Shown one piece after another: positions 19,933 to 30,824 of a stretch of 64,000 nucleotides of DNA. Under the pieces are notes generated by a model that was given only the letters and a program-made list of their open reading frames with translations, ran no database searches and was not told the origin of the DNA. Location: contig OY821521.1 of NCBI GenBank assembly GCA_963682025.1, forward strand, positions 121,808,981 through 121,872,980, given 5' to 3'. Numbering within the stretch: position 1 is the stretch's first letter; the number at the start of each line of letters is the position of its first letter. The translations under genes were made by a program, and so were the position numbers. This DNA is from Cordilura impudica (Eukaryota; Arthropoda; Insecta; Diptera; Scathophagidae).

Positions 19933-20850
19933 ATGACTGATAGCACGACCCCCAGAAGAATCACTGAACGTAAAAACAAAGGAGTTCCACCAGTAAAGTT
20001 CAATTCATTAAATTTAGACATGGGAGGAACTGACCGCTCACCGCCGCCGCCACAGCAAAAGAAAGCTAGAGTAACACAAATAAACGAGTTGCCTGAAACT
20101 TCAGCACAATCACAGTTTCCCCCCAGTACTGAAGTAAATTTATCTAAAAAACTTGACAAAAAAAATGGACGAGATGCGTAATGAATTTAATCGCCAACTA
20201 CACGCAATGCAAGCTTTGATGATATCCAACAGTGAACAGGTAAAAATAATATGCAGGAGTTAAGAAACGAGTTAAGAAGCAAGATAACGCAGCCGCCACC
20301 ATCTCTGCCACCATAAGCATTGCCGCCATCATCTCTGCCGTCACAAGCATTGCCGCCACCATCTCTGCCGCCATCAGCATTGCCGCCATCATCTCTGCCG
20401 CTATCAGCATTGCTGCTATCAGCATTGCCGCCATCAACTTTGCCACCGTCAGCTTTGCCACCAACGCCATGGTTCTCTTCCGTTACTAATAATTGTGCCG
20501 ACACGCAATACTCTGCTGACACGCATAGTTCTACAACGTCATAAGATCCTGCTGCATCCCAATATTTTGTTGCCACACAAATTCCTACCTTTATGCAATA
20601 TTCGGCCGCCACTCAAATGCCCAACAATGACTTCACGTTGCCAACCGTTAATGCCCACAATGAAAATCAAGGTTTGCAAAATAAGAAAAATTATCCTTTT
20701 CCCCTTTTTTCAGGATTGGCAAACATTCATTGAAGCCTACAAAAGTACAACGAGAGAGTTTCAATACTCTAATTCACACATCAAGCGTATTCGAGATGCC
20801 CTGAGTGGTCGCGCCAAAGATTGAGTAACCTGCTCGGCCACTATAGCGCA
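19933..20850 (+). pseudogene. BEL1 gag, N-terminal part
   Basis: An ATG at 19933 opens 82 codons (MTDSTTPRR, then a proline-rich PPPPQQKK segment). The next frame holds a coiled-coil-like MDEMRNEFNRQLHAMQALM and a long P-P-S-x-L-P repeat. The conserved BEL gag block DWQTFIEAYKSTTREFQYSN and IRDALSGRAKD follow at 20712-20824. The sequence then jumps into reverse transcriptase, so the gag C-terminus with its zinc knuckles is deleted. Frameshifts near 20165 and 20245. Confidence 0.8.
20296..20465 (+). repeat. 30-bp minisatellite encoding P-P-S-x-L-P in BEL1 gag
   Basis: About six head-to-tail units of the type GCATTGCCGCCATCATCTCT plus a short spacer, each ten codons. Long glycine/alanine-rich open frames on the opposite strand at 20187-20612 are by-products of this repeat. 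Confidence 0.8.
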
Positions 20851-20859
20851 ATTTGTTAA

Positions 20860-21820
20860 AAATATGAACGCAAAACAGTTTGAGGCGCAGTATCCTAGAG
20901 CAGTTGAAGGTATTATAGAGCGTCATTATGTCGACGATTACGTCAACTGCTTTAACACTGAAGAGGAAGCCAGCCAAACCGTCAAAGAAATTATTGAAAT
21001 ACACAAAAAAGCGAGATTTAATTTAAGGAATATTTTATCCAACTCGGATTATGTAAAAGAGCAATGTGGCAACTCTATCAGCTGTTCAAAGACAGTCACA
21101 TTAGAGAGCGATATTGAATTGGGTGACAAAACAAGATATTTTTACCCTCAGTTTAAAATTACATCGCGTCCCACAACAACAGGTTCCAACAAAACGTGAG
21201 CTATTAAGCCTTACTATGTCGGTGTTTGACCCATTTGGTCTGTTGGGGAATTTTATGATATCGGCGAAGTTATTAATGCAGGCAACAGGAAATTAGGGCT
21301 GCATTGGGATCAAGAGCTCCCAAAAAACTTGTTCCAACTATGGTGTATGTGGCTAAGTGAAACAATTTGAAGTGCCTCGTTGTTATATGAAAATGTTTGA
21401 GACAGCGAAATTACAATTGCATTTGTTTGCCGATGCAAGTGAGGAAGCCTTAGCAGTAGTAGCGTATTGGAGAGCAAAAATCGATGGTAAAGTACACTTG
21501 TCTTTTGTATGTGCAAAAACTCATTGTGCACCAACACGTTACCATACGATTCCGAAACTCGAACTACAGGCGGCCACAATGCCAGTACGGCTAAAAGATA
21601 ATATTGTAAAGTGTCACACTGTCACCGTAAATAAATTTTTCTTTTGGAGCGACTCTACAACATTAAGGTGGATTCGAGGTAATCACATAAAATACAAACA
21701 ATATGTGGCAAATCGTGTTGCCGATATCGTCGAAAACAGTAACATTTCACAATGGCGTTGGTGTCCAGGGTGTCCAGAGCAAAGTTTCCACCGCAATATA
21801 ACCCCAAAGGCAGATGGATA
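20860..21820 (+). pseudogene. BEL1 reverse transcriptase remnant and RNase H
   Basis: Begins inside the palm: RAVEGIIERHYVDDYVNCF carries the catalytic YVDD box of BEL/Pao. ELLSLTMSVFDPFGLLGNF and LHWDQELPKNL follow, then Pao RNase H blocks LHLFADASEEALAVVAYWR, PTRYHTIPKLELQAA and FFWSDSTTLRWI, then YVANRVADI. Frameshifts occur near 21185, 21350 and 21770. The fingers region and protease are missing; the left edge is the gag-RT deletion junction near 20830-20860. Confidence 0.85.
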
Positions 21821-21829
21821 AATGGCCCT

Positions 21830-22827
21830 TCGTTTCTGTTAAAATCCAAATCGGAATGGCCAGATGAGGCCGAAATGAACAAAATTGCTGAACGTTGTTC
21901 TGCTGAGTTGAGAGCCAAGCGAACACTTTTGCTGATCACACACGTGAGCAGTATTAAACGTGTTATTAACCGTTTTTCTAATTACAGTACAGTACCGATG
22001 AAGAGAAAAATACTGAATTGTTTATAGCCCGTTACGCCCAAAAGACAGCATTTTCTAACGACTACACCGTTCTGCAGCAACAAGATATAATTTCAAAGTC
22101 ACTTAACCCCTATATGGAACCAGATGGCATAATGCGTGCCAGTGGTCGAATACAAAACGTCGTATTCAAATTGGTTGAAGGCTGTCGCCCCATTACTTTA
22201 CCAAAACAACACAAAATTACACATCTAGTTGCCAGCTGGTACCATAGCCGATTCTGTCACAGGAACAGAGTTGTGGTGCTAAATGAAATACGTCGTCGTT
22301 TTTGGATACCATCAATTCGAGAGCTTCTAAGAAGTGTGGAGTCAAAATGCCAACTCTGTAAAACACGAAAAGCCAAGCCTTTCCAACCTCAAATGGGTGT
22401 GCTACCTGTTGATCGAGTGACGCATTTGTTCGGCCTTTCTCATACACAGGCGTCGTTTTTTTCGGCCCCTTGACAGTTACCATTCGTAAAATACAAGAGA
22501 AACGTTGGGTGGCCCTGTTTACGTGCCTTTGCGTCCGTGCCGTGCATCTCGAGCTCGCAACTGATATGTCAAGTGATGCCTCTAAATTATGTTTACGAAA
22601 TTTTATGAACAGGCGCGGGGTCCCTATACAGATTCGCAGCGACAACGGTACCAATTTTGTCGGAGTAGCGAAAGAGTTGAGCGAAACCAAAGATTTTCTG
22701 GACCACGATCGTATTACGGCACATTTATCGCCACTTGGGGTGAAATGGATTTTTAACACACCCGCCAACCCCAGTGAGGGTGGCGCCTGGGAACGCCTTG
22801 TTCAATCTGTTAAAAAAGCATTATATG
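21830..22827 (+). pseudogene. BEL1 integrase, N-terminal zinc domain and most of the core
   Basis: The spacer WPDEAEMNKIAERC is followed by HKITHLVASWYHSRFCHRNRVVVLNEIRRRFWI and CQLCKTRKA, an HHCC zinc domain with some residues changed. After a frameshift near 22470 the core reads KRWVALFTCLCVRAVHLELATD, RRGVPIQIRSDNGTNFVG and NPSEGGAWERLVQSVKKAL, carrying the second catalytic Asp and the Glu-bearing helix. The Loa-like element cuts the frame at 22827; the protein continues at 26532. Confidence 0.85.
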
Positions 22828-22831
22828 TCAG

Positions 22832-23995
22832 ATGATGCGGCACCTACAGATAAATCTCCATCACTGTAAAGCCGCCACGGCTGCACTTCTACTTCGCCTG
22901 ACGACAGGTGAAGTAGACATAGTCTTCATCCAAGAGCCCTGGGTTTGTGGAGGCAGGGTTTGCGGACTGAAGACGCCTGATTACAAGCTGTTCGTCGCTA
23001 AAGATAAAGGTACACCAAGGACCTGCATTTTGGCGAGGAACAGCCTTAATATTTTCTTGTTATCAAATTTCTGTGACAGGGATGTAATTGCGGCCAGCCT
23101 GGAGCTAGATGGGATATCAATCTGGCTCTCCTCCGCCTATTTTTGTGATCCTGGGCCTATCCCGCTAGTCAATGTGGCAAAGCTAATCCGGGAAGCCGAA
23201 AGGACTACACACCAATTTGTGCTGTGCTGTGACGTCAATGCACATCATCCGATCTGGGGAAGTACCAATGTGAACGAAAGAGGTGAGTTACTTTTGGAGT
23301 TTTTATTTAGTACTAACCTATATATATGTAACAAGGGAAATGAACCGACTTTTGTAACTAGCATTCGTAGGGAGGTTCTAGACGTTACCTTTGTATCGGA
23401 CACATTATTTGATAAAATTGATAGTTGGAGGGTGTTGGAAGACCACTCCTTTTCTGACCATCGATACATTGAATTTTGGCTTAGAGAAAAAGACCCGGTG
23501 GAAAGTGTCCCCAGAAATCTGAAGAGGACAAATTGGGTTAAGTATAGGAAAACCTTTGCCGGGTTATTGGCGACAATACCCTTATCTGAACCGCGTAATT
23601 CCGAGGACACAGATGGTCTAGTGGATCACATTACGACGGTTTTTAACAAATCTTTAGATGCTTCTTGCCCCGCGGCAAGGCCAAAGGGCAAGAAGAAACC
23701 ACCATGGTGGTCTAGCGAGCTGAAACAGGGCAGAGACTCCTGCAGGAAACTCTTTAACAAGGCAAAGTCTTCAAGAGCGGACGAGGATTGGTTGGCCTAC
23801 AAGCTGCAGCTTAGGACCTACAAGAAGATTAGAACGGCAAAATGTGATTCTTGGAAAAAATTCTGTGATAATATAGAAGACGTTTCCGAAGCATCCAGGT
23901 TGCGAAAGGTTCTGGCTTCTACCCCTCACACATTAGGTTATCTGAAAGATCCATTGGGGGTGTGGACTACCTCTAGTGGGGAATCACTTAGTTAG
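22832..23995 (+). pseudogene. Loa-like ORF2, endonuclease domain
   Basis: From an ATG: LQINLHHCKAATAALL, then VDIVFIQEPW (catalytic E), SSAYFCDPGP, VLCCDVNAHHPIWGS (catalytic D and N), EVLDVTFVS and HSFSDHRYIEFWL (DH). The linker PPWWSSELKQGRDSC leads towards the reverse transcriptase. A single frameshift near 23985 (the frame ends at a TAG at 23993) passes the reading to the next frame. Otherwise this domain is intact. Confidence 0.85.
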
Positions 23996-25544
23996 CCTGC
24001 TACTGGATACCCATTTTCCGGGCAACTCCCCTACGTCGCTTCAGGCGTCAGGATACTCAGACGCTAGTACGACGGATATTGCTTCGGAGATAGTCAACAT
24101 ACCAACACTGAACTGGGCGATTAGAAGCTTCAAACCTTACAAATCTCCAGGACCTGACGGTATCATTCCAGCTGAATTGCAGCACGTGTCGGACTACATT
24201 TCCCCTTGGCTATGTAGGCTTTTCACTCGCTGTATCAACTTAGCTTATATACCCCTGAAGTGGAGGGAGACGAAGGTGGTGTTCATTCCAAAAGCTGGAA
24301 AAAGTTCACACACCGTCCCAAAAGACTTCAGACCAATAAGTCTATCATCGTTCTTATTGAAGACAATGGAGCGCTTGATAGATTCTTACTTACGAAGAGT
24401 TATTGATCCTAAACTGCTGTCGACGCGACAACACGCTTACAGCAATGGAAGGTCAACCGAAACAGCTCTTCACGAGCTTGTGAGTACCATCGAGAAATCG
24501 CTCTCGGTAGGAGAATACACCATGACAGCCTTTTTGGATATAGAAGGGGCTTTTAACAATGTCACACCGGACTCGATATTAGCGGCACTATCTAGTCTAG
24601 GAGTGAATTCCGTGATCATCTCACTGATTGGAAATCTGCTTGCCAACAGGCGGATAACATCTAAATTGGGAACGACTCTAATCTCCCGATTCGTGAACAG
24701 GGGAACGCCACAAGGAGGCGTTCTGTCACCACTTCTATGGAACTTAGCGCTGAACTCAATGCTACTTTCGTTGGAGAGACAAGGCTGCAACGTGGTCGCC
24801 TATGCTGATGACGTGGCCATAGCCGTAAATGGGAAGTCTCTATCCACACTTATAAACATTCTACAGAGGGCTCTCACTATGCTATCTAGCTGGGCAAGTA
24901 GTTGCGGTCTGGGGGTAAATGCGACCAAAACGGAACTTGTTCTTTTCACGAGGAAGTATAAGATACCTACCTTCGACCCTATTTCTCTTTACGGTGCTGA
25001 TATCGCCTTCTCTGATGGAGCCATGTTTCTTGGAGTAATCCTGGACAGGAAGCTGAACTTCATACGGAACTTGGAGGAAAGGGCGAAGGAGGCGACTATA
25101 GCTTTATACTCCTGCAAAAAGGCCATTGGTAAGCGGTGGGGCTTCAGCCCGAAAATTGCTTACTGGATCTACACAGCGGTGGTTCGCCCAATACTGCTTT
25201 ACGGGGTCATCGTCTGGTGGCCTGCTCTAGAGAAGGCCTCTAATACCAACCTTCTTGCAAGGGTACAGAGAATGGCTTCCATGTGTATCACTGGTGCCCT
25301 TCGTACCACACCTACGGATGCCTTGAACATCGTCTTACACCTAATACCGTTGGACATATTAGAAAAGCAGTCGGCGGCCTCATCGGCCATTCGACTAAGA
25401 AGCACAATACAATGGCGTGGTCATAATTGTGGCCATGGAGTGATCCTGAATAACAGGAACTTACAATTGAACGTAGATTACACCACTCCGAGGAGTGTAT
25501 TCGAACGACACTACCAAACTCTGATACCGACCAGGGAATCCTGA
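23976..25544 (+). pseudogene. Loa-like ORF2, reverse transcriptase domain
   Basis: An open stretch of 522 codons: YKSPGPDGIIPAEL, FRPISLSSFLLKTMERLID, RQHAYSNGRSTETALHEL, TAFLDIEGAFNNV, RGTPQGGVLSPLLWNLALNS, VVAYADDVAIAV (catalytic YADD), NATKTELVLF and AMFLGVILDRKLNF. Thumb blocks AVVRPILLYGVIVWW and the RVQRMASMCITGA helix follow. It ends in a G run (25547-25554) that has shifted the frame just before RNase H. Confidence 0.9.
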
Positions 25545-26426
25545 TCAGGGGGGGGTTCCAGGTAGCAGGCGTTCGATATATTTCTATACTGACGGATCGA
25601 AATTGTGTGGTCAAGTTGGTTTCGGAGTCTATTCAAAGGAGCTTGGACTAAATCTGGCTCGCAGGTTGCCAGACCACTGCAGTGTTTATCAGGCAGAGGT
25701 ACTGGCAATAAAGGAAGTTGCTGACTAGTTGGGTCGGAATATTCTGTCTACAACCGCAGTCAACATCTACTCTGATATCAGGCCGCGGTAAAATCCTTGG
25801 AATCAATGTTCCTGAAAACAAGAACCACCCTTAACTGCCGCACGTCTTTAAATCAGATGGCCATGCAGTTCGACATCAGACTCATTTGGGTCCCAGGGCA
25901 CAGGAATATACCGGGAAACTGTAAAGCTGACGAGTTGGCAAGACAGGGCACTACCTTACGGGTTCCAGCGGACTTGGAATGTGTTGGTATACCCCTGGAA
26001 TCTTGCAGGCTGGAACTTCGGCTTCACACCGCCGGCATAACCGACAACAGATGGGCTAATGGATCAACGTGCAGGATCACGAGACAGATCTGGCCGGCTC
26101 TAAATCATAAGCGCACTAGCGCGCTACTATCACTCCCCCGTGGGGAGATTTCAACAGTAGTTGCTGTTATCACTGGGCACTGCCTCATAGGGAGACACGC
26201 TGAACGCCTCAGGGTCTCGTCAAATGACTTCTGTCGTAGCTGCATGGATGTGGAGGAGGTGGAGAGCATAGAGCACTTCCTTTGCTATTGCCCGACGCTC
26301 TCCAGAACGAGACTTCGAACAATGGGATCGCCGTTTCTTCACGATCTCTCTGATCTCTCAAATGTGGACATTTCACATATCAGGGGCTTCATCAGGAGCT
26401 CAAACTGGTTCTACGGTGGGGACTGA
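25545..26426 (+). pseudogene. Loa-like ORF2, RNase H and zinc knuckle
   Basis: RNase H begins SIYFYTDGSKLCGQVGFGVY (catalytic D near 25588), with YQAEVLAIKEV (E) and INIYSD-type (D) motifs, then LIWVPGHRNIPGNCKADELA (H and D). A stop TAG near 25727 and a frameshift near 25785 break it. The C-terminal segment has FCRSCMDVEEVESIEHFLCYC, a CCHC knuckle common to I/Loa/Jockey elements, and stops at 26424. Confidence 0.8.
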
Positions 26427-26531
26427 GGGGAACACCTATTCGTCCCGTGGTAGCACAATGGACCCCAGAGTCTAAGTGTGCTTTTCCTTTGGTTTAGCAG
26501 CCACTTTCAACCTAACCTAACCTATTATATG

Positions 26532-27066
26532 CCATGTTAAAAGATAGCGCTCCACGTATAGACACTTTATGCTGTTTGCTCCTTGAAGCTGAAAACATTG
26601 TGAATTCTCGCCCACTCACGCACCTGGCTGTATCACCCGATGAACCGGAGCCCATCACGCCAAACCATTTCCTGTTTAGTTGTACGAATTCGATACAAAC
26701 ACCTAGGCTTAACTGTTTGCGTAAACAATGGCGCGTCGTACGAAACTTAAAAAACGGATGGTGGCGACAATGGCTTCGAGAATACTTGCCAGGACGTACT
26801 AAATGTACGAAGTGGTGCTATTCCACAAAGCCTATGTGTATAGGTAGCCTCGTTTTAATTTGTGACCCTGACGCACCCAGATCTCACTGGCGCCGTGGTA
26901 GAGTCCTTGATCTATCTAAGGGAAAAGATGGTATAGCACGCTCAGCGAACGTAAGCACATATACGGGAGTTTTAAAGAGATCAGTCTCTAAGCTAGCTGT
27001 TTTAGATGTTGAGATAACAACTGGTGGTGAGTCCTCCCCTACCGTATCGGCTCACGGGGGTGGGGA
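26532..27066 (+). pseudogene. BEL1 integrase C-terminal part
   Basis: Resumes the integrase with MLKDSAPRIDTL, then the BEL signature AENIVNSRPLTHLA, DEPEPITPNHFL and WRVVRNLKNGWWRQW, ending in an SH3-like tail (GSLVLICDPDAPRSHWRRG, GVLKRSVSKLAVLD). The frame is open from the end of the Loa-like insert through the polypurine tract, so this end is undamaged. No envelope frame follows; the 3' LTR starts immediately. Confidence 0.85.
27055..27066 (+). promoter_or_regulatory. BEL1 polypurine tract
   Basis: CGGGGGTGGGGA immediately before the TGTTGTGG start of the 3' LTR; the primer site for plus-strand synthesis. Confidence 0.8.
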
Positions 27067-27452
27067 TGTTGTGGCAACCCCGTCTTGAGTGCATTTGTAT
27101 TAATTTGTATTTCTTATATGTTTTGTTGCATTCATTGGTAGTTGTATTAGTAACATTTAATTTTTGTATTTGTATGTACATTTTGATTGAGTTTGAAATT
27201 ATTCAGGCTCAAGATCAATGTTTTTACTTTAAATAAAGCAAAAACATTAGCACATTTGTTTAATTTTTGTGTATAACAAAATATAATGGCTCTTAGTTCT
27301 TGCTTTGTATATGATCAAGCTTAAAAGTCTTTGAAATTTTATAATCACGCTATTCTGTGCCAAGACAAGACAAATATAATCAGTTTTCCTTTTTTGTAAA
27401 TTGTTTGTTCTGGCTTACGGCACAGGGTCAGGTATTGTGGCAGTTTGCCACA
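27067..27452 (+). repeat. BEL1 3' LTR
   Basis: 386 bp from TGTTGTGG to GCCACA, followed by the ATGAA duplication. Homologous to 16701-16737 plus 19527-19871. It contains an AATAAA-type signal near 27231. Confidence 0.9.
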
Positions 27453-27457
27453 ATGAA

Positions 27458-28290
27458 GAATATTTGTAGGATACCTCCAGGGCTTTTTATTTGTCATTTA
27501 AGACATTTGTTTTGTATAATTTATAAGCGTTTTGGGTGGCAGTTGGCAGCGTCACTAAAAATAGGATACGCGTATGTTAATATATGCCTTATAACACTTT
27601 TGAAGAGTAGATTTCTGTTTTTGTGGTTTAGAAATGACCTTCTATTTAGAAGTGGGCATAATGCTTTAAATGATTTTATAGCTTTTTGTCACGTAGTCAT
27701 AATATGTTGTTTAAAAGTAAGCTTTTTGTCCAAGACAACTCCGTGATATCGTTAAGTACATTTATGCTATTATTTCCAATAAGATGACGTCTTGGCAGTC
27801 TTTTGGGACATTTGTTGAATGGAAAAATTATTGCTTGGGTCTTGTTTGGATTAATTTTGATTTTCGATTTGTGAAAATATTAACTTGTAAATCCCTTTTC
27901 CATTTTCTTAAGGAGTGCACTTGTAAGTTTGTTTGAAGAAATTATCAGTTTTTCAATTATTGTACCTTTAGTTAAAGAAAAACGATGTTAGTTCCGTTAT
28001 TGGTAATGGTTCTGATGAATTAAGATAGTTTAAAACCAATAAATACATCGGCTGTAACGGAAAAGTTGTTTGAGGAAGTCATGACATTGTGTTTAATGTT
28101 GGTATTTAGGAATTGGGCAGTACCTCCTCTACGGATCCGTTTGTATTTGATAAAATGACGTATATCCATTAAGGTGTATTAATTTTTTGAATGCTGTTCT
28201 TCCTGAAGTGCAATGATATCTGGTGAAATTATATGAATTAATATATGAAATTCGTGAAGGTTGTTGTAAAAGCCATTGAAGTTCCACTGT
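27458..28290 (-). pseudogene. Family G Jockey/I-like element, internally deleted
   Basis: The minus strand begins near 28290 with FNGFYNNLHEFHILIHII and PDIIALQE (endonuclease start with catalytic E). It then jumps to the reverse transcriptase end: KINPNKTQAIIFPFN (about 27830), a YHGVVLDKKLTF thumb motif (27730), LCPLLNRRSFLNHKNR, then AYPIFSDAANCH and IIQNKCL near 27490. The jump implies a deletion of most of the endonuclease and the catalytic core. BEL1 inserted directly after this point; the final C-terminal residues are at 16561-16700. Confidence 0.7.
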
Positions 28291-30050
28291 ATTGACATTG
28301 AATAATAATTTACAGATAAGGAATATGGTGTTATTTTAGAGGTCTGTTTCATGTGTGAAAATTATAAAATCTTTCGAAAAATGTATGCTTTATGTGATAG
28401 TTGGAAAATCACTTTGACAGTTCTCACAAAAATATTAAATCAGCTCTTCGCTTTATAAAAAAAACTAAAAACCAAAGAGCAGAAAAAACGTGAACATGAG
28501 ATGTGCAGTGGGCCAATGATAAAAGGCTTGGATTTCGTAAATGCAGTAGTTATGCATCACTGCAGCATAATAAAAGTAAAACGTTCAAAAAAGCATCACT
28601 TGGCAGCACTGATTTCCGTCAGAAGTTTTTTTATGCAAACAATTGACAGTGCTGCCGCAAATTTTTGCAACTATGGCATCATTTTAATTACTGATACAAT
28701 AGAGCGCGAAGTTAAAAAAAAAATTAAACACTGGTGCAGAATGGAAGTGTAAATAGTGCATTATATAAAAATTGTTAATACAAATCTAAATAATATTTTG
28801 GGAATCCGCCTTTCTTTTCGTTTTAATTGATTTCTAATAACCAAAAGTCGTGTCATCTTTCTTTTAATTCTGTTTTTATTATAAGTTAAGAGAAAGTTGT
28901 CATTTTTAGAATCAAGATTTTCAATAATATTTGTTAATGTTATTGTGGTGAGCATGTTTTTTATCTTTTGCAAAACTTCTAAAAAGCAAATTGCAATTGT
29001 TGAGCAGTAACAAATCATCTGCAACAAAACTTGGCATAACTGCCACAGTGATGCACAAATTTACTGCATTTACGAACGTACCCCATATGTTTTACTATAG
29101 CTGCATCTTTTTAAAATTAAATAATAGACTCGATCATATATTCTGGGGTACATGTCATTTTAAGTACAAACGCAAATGTCGAGGTCGACAATACTCCCGA
29201 TTTACATGTACAAATACTGTTAGACCCTTTTTATTTAGTGAATACAACATAACCCCCGAATTTATAATGAAAAGTTAGCTGCTGCTTGCATGTCGCGCTC
29301 AACGAGGTTCTTACTAGTCAACCGATTAGTCTTAGTTTTTAGTTAGCACATAGTTTATTTATAATCAATTTTTTGTTGTCATCTAATAGCTTTAAAAACA
29401 ACTCTGTAATGCCACCATATTTTTTGCATTAGTGCCACCTGATATAGTGAAAATCAACTCTGTTTACATTTTAATTTGTATGACTTCACTCCTTCATTTT
29501 TTTAAATTTATATTTACAAGTGTTAAGTTTACGACAAAATTATTTTAATTTAAAACTTATGTTAAAAAAATGTTTAAAAGATCCGCAAAGTAAAAAATAT
29601 TTGTTTGCACTTAAAAATAATTTGTATATTTTGTTTAGTTTGACACACATCAGCTGTTTTAACATACTTAGTCAGTGTTTGAAAGGTTTTGATCTGAGTT
29701 TAGCAAACGCACCAGCACGTGCATTATAAATAATACTCATGCTAGATACCGCATAAGTTTTCATTATAAATACGGCCGTAAATAAATTAACAAATTTATA
29801 AAAATAAAATTTTGTTAGTAACGAATAATTTGAGAAAGAAAATAAGAAACAGTTCCACTGTTACAATGTTATTGTTTATGTTTAAACATACACATAAACA
29901 TAACAGTTTGACAGCCGAAAATTATTAGCCAATAGGAATACAGTTTGCATGACGTCACATGTATAACAGGCGCAGACAATTTTACTGTCATTCTTGCTTG
30001 TTATCGACTGGATGTATTGTTATTTTCTATTGTTGCATTATCTAATGACA
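28291..30050. other. 1.8 kb with no recognised gene or element
   Basis: Short open frames on both strands (for example 28501-28752 plus, 28761-29027 minus, 28991-29278 plus) show no motif I recognise and no similarity to the other elements here. The left edge may include the 5' leader of family G. A perfect-looking inverted word near 29876-29908 (GTTTATGTTTAAACATACACATAAAC type) is too short to interpret. Confidence 0.4.
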
Positions 30051-30200
30051 GATTGACCAAATGATTTTGAACTTTCTCATTTAATGCGTAAACTGCATTC
30101 ATATCGAAACCAGCTGTTCATGGAACTTCAAATTTTTCGCAAATGTTATCGCAGAAACTTTGGATTTAGTTCCAAAGATTGTTGATATTATTTACTCAAA
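30051..30200 (-). pseudogene. Isolated fragment of a BEL2-family gag
   Basis: This piece aligns with 54232-54380 inside BEL2 gag (same strand), for example CCAAATGATTTTGAACTTT and GGTTCCAAAGAT, at roughly 75-80% identity with small indels. No LTR or other BEL part adjoins it. The Gypsy LTR begins 14 bp to the right. Confidence 0.7.
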
Positions 30201-30213
30201 GGCCACAATATTG

Positions 30214-30634
30214 TATAGTAAAAAGGTTCGCATATACAAAGCAACATAACAAGTATTAATATTTTATTATTTAATAGTATTTATTTATTAATAATTCTTC
30301 AGCTCAATCTTGGAGCTGTCTTTTATTGTTAAAATTTTTCTTGATTATTAATTGATTATTAATTGAATATTAATGAATGCTTTTATAAAAATGTTCTTTA
30401 TATATAAATATTTTAACCTATATTAACAATAACGTGATACCTGCACTTGGGTCAGCATAAACATAAGTGTGCCAGCGTAACAACAACCTACAACAACAGC
30501 ATACACATTCATATAATGTTTCGTAAATGCAGCGGTCAACAATATTGATATTTGTTACTTCCGTATTTACAAATATTGTACTGTATGCATTGTGGGTATT
30601 ACACAGCACACTACAAAAGTTGTGTAACGCTACA
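30214..30634 (-). repeat. Gypsy element 3' LTR
   Basis: In element orientation it starts TGTAGCGTTACAC right after the polypurine tract and ends CTTTTTACTATA. The final 220 bp match the 5' LTR at 35081-35184 and 39296-39362. The first 200 bp have no second copy because the 5' LTR is truncated there. Confidence 0.8.
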
Positions 30635-30646
30635 CCTCCCTTTTTT
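30635..30646 (-). promoter_or_regulatory. Gypsy element polypurine tract
   Basis: AAAAAAGGGAGG in element orientation, directly abutting the TGTAGC start of the 3' LTR. Confidence 0.75.
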
Positions 30647-30824
30647 ATAAGAATGTTCATATAACAATTTTGTTCTATGGACATTCATTTGTTTTCTTAT
30701 ATTTTTTTTGTGTTAAGTGCAAGTTTCACATTTTACAATAATTTTATTTTATTTTCAATTATAGATTTATTTTATGAAGAAGAAAATTAAAGAAAAGAAT
30801 GCATATTGTTTATTTAATATTGTA

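Larger units (their letters stand above)
22828..26523 (+). mobile_element. Loa-like non-LTR retrotransposon inside BEL1 integrase
   Basis: Flanked by an exact 8-bp duplication ATTATATG (22820-22827 and 26524-26531). Removing it and one duplication restores the integrase reading frame. It starts four bases before the ORF2 ATG, so ORF1 is missing. It encodes endonuclease, reverse transcriptase, RNase H and a CCHC knuckle and ends in repeats of CCTAA rather than poly(A). The presence of RNase H and the RT motif style point to the Loa/I/R1 group. It is visibly richer in G+C than everything around it. Confidence 0.9.
16701..27452 (+). mobile_element. BEL/Pao retrotransposon BEL1 with two nested insertions
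   Basis: Both ends are fixed. TGTTGTGG begins at 16701 and GCCACA ends at 27452, flanked by ATGAA on both sides (16696-16700, 27453-27457), a 5-bp duplication typical of BEL/Pao. The polypurine tract CGGGGGTGGGGA directly precedes the 3' LTR. Inside are gag, a reverse transcriptase remnant, RNase H and integrase. A large deletion removes the gag C-terminus, protease and most of the reverse transcriptase. Insertions: a family C element in the 5' LTR (16738-19526) and a Loa-like element in integrase (22828-26523). The target was a family G element on the opposite strand. No envelope gene is seen. Confidence 0.9.

Noticed and set aside
20187..20612. Glycine/aspartate- and alanine/methionine-rich open frames on the minus strand
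   Set aside because: They are the antisense readings of the 30-bp proline minisatellite in BEL1 gag; any frame of such a repeat stays open.
27357..27746. Plus-strand 129-codon frame across the BEL1 3' LTR end
   Set aside because: It runs from LTR into the antisense of the family G reverse transcriptase; no motif and not conserved.
28761..29027. Minus-strand 88-codon lysine/arginine-rich frame
   Set aside because: Considered as a host exon, but there is no motif, no splice context I can support and no second copy.
29870..29910. Short palindromic word GTTTATGTTTAAACATA as a TIR or regulatory site
   Set aside because: Too short, no paired end and expected by chance in AT-rich DNA.
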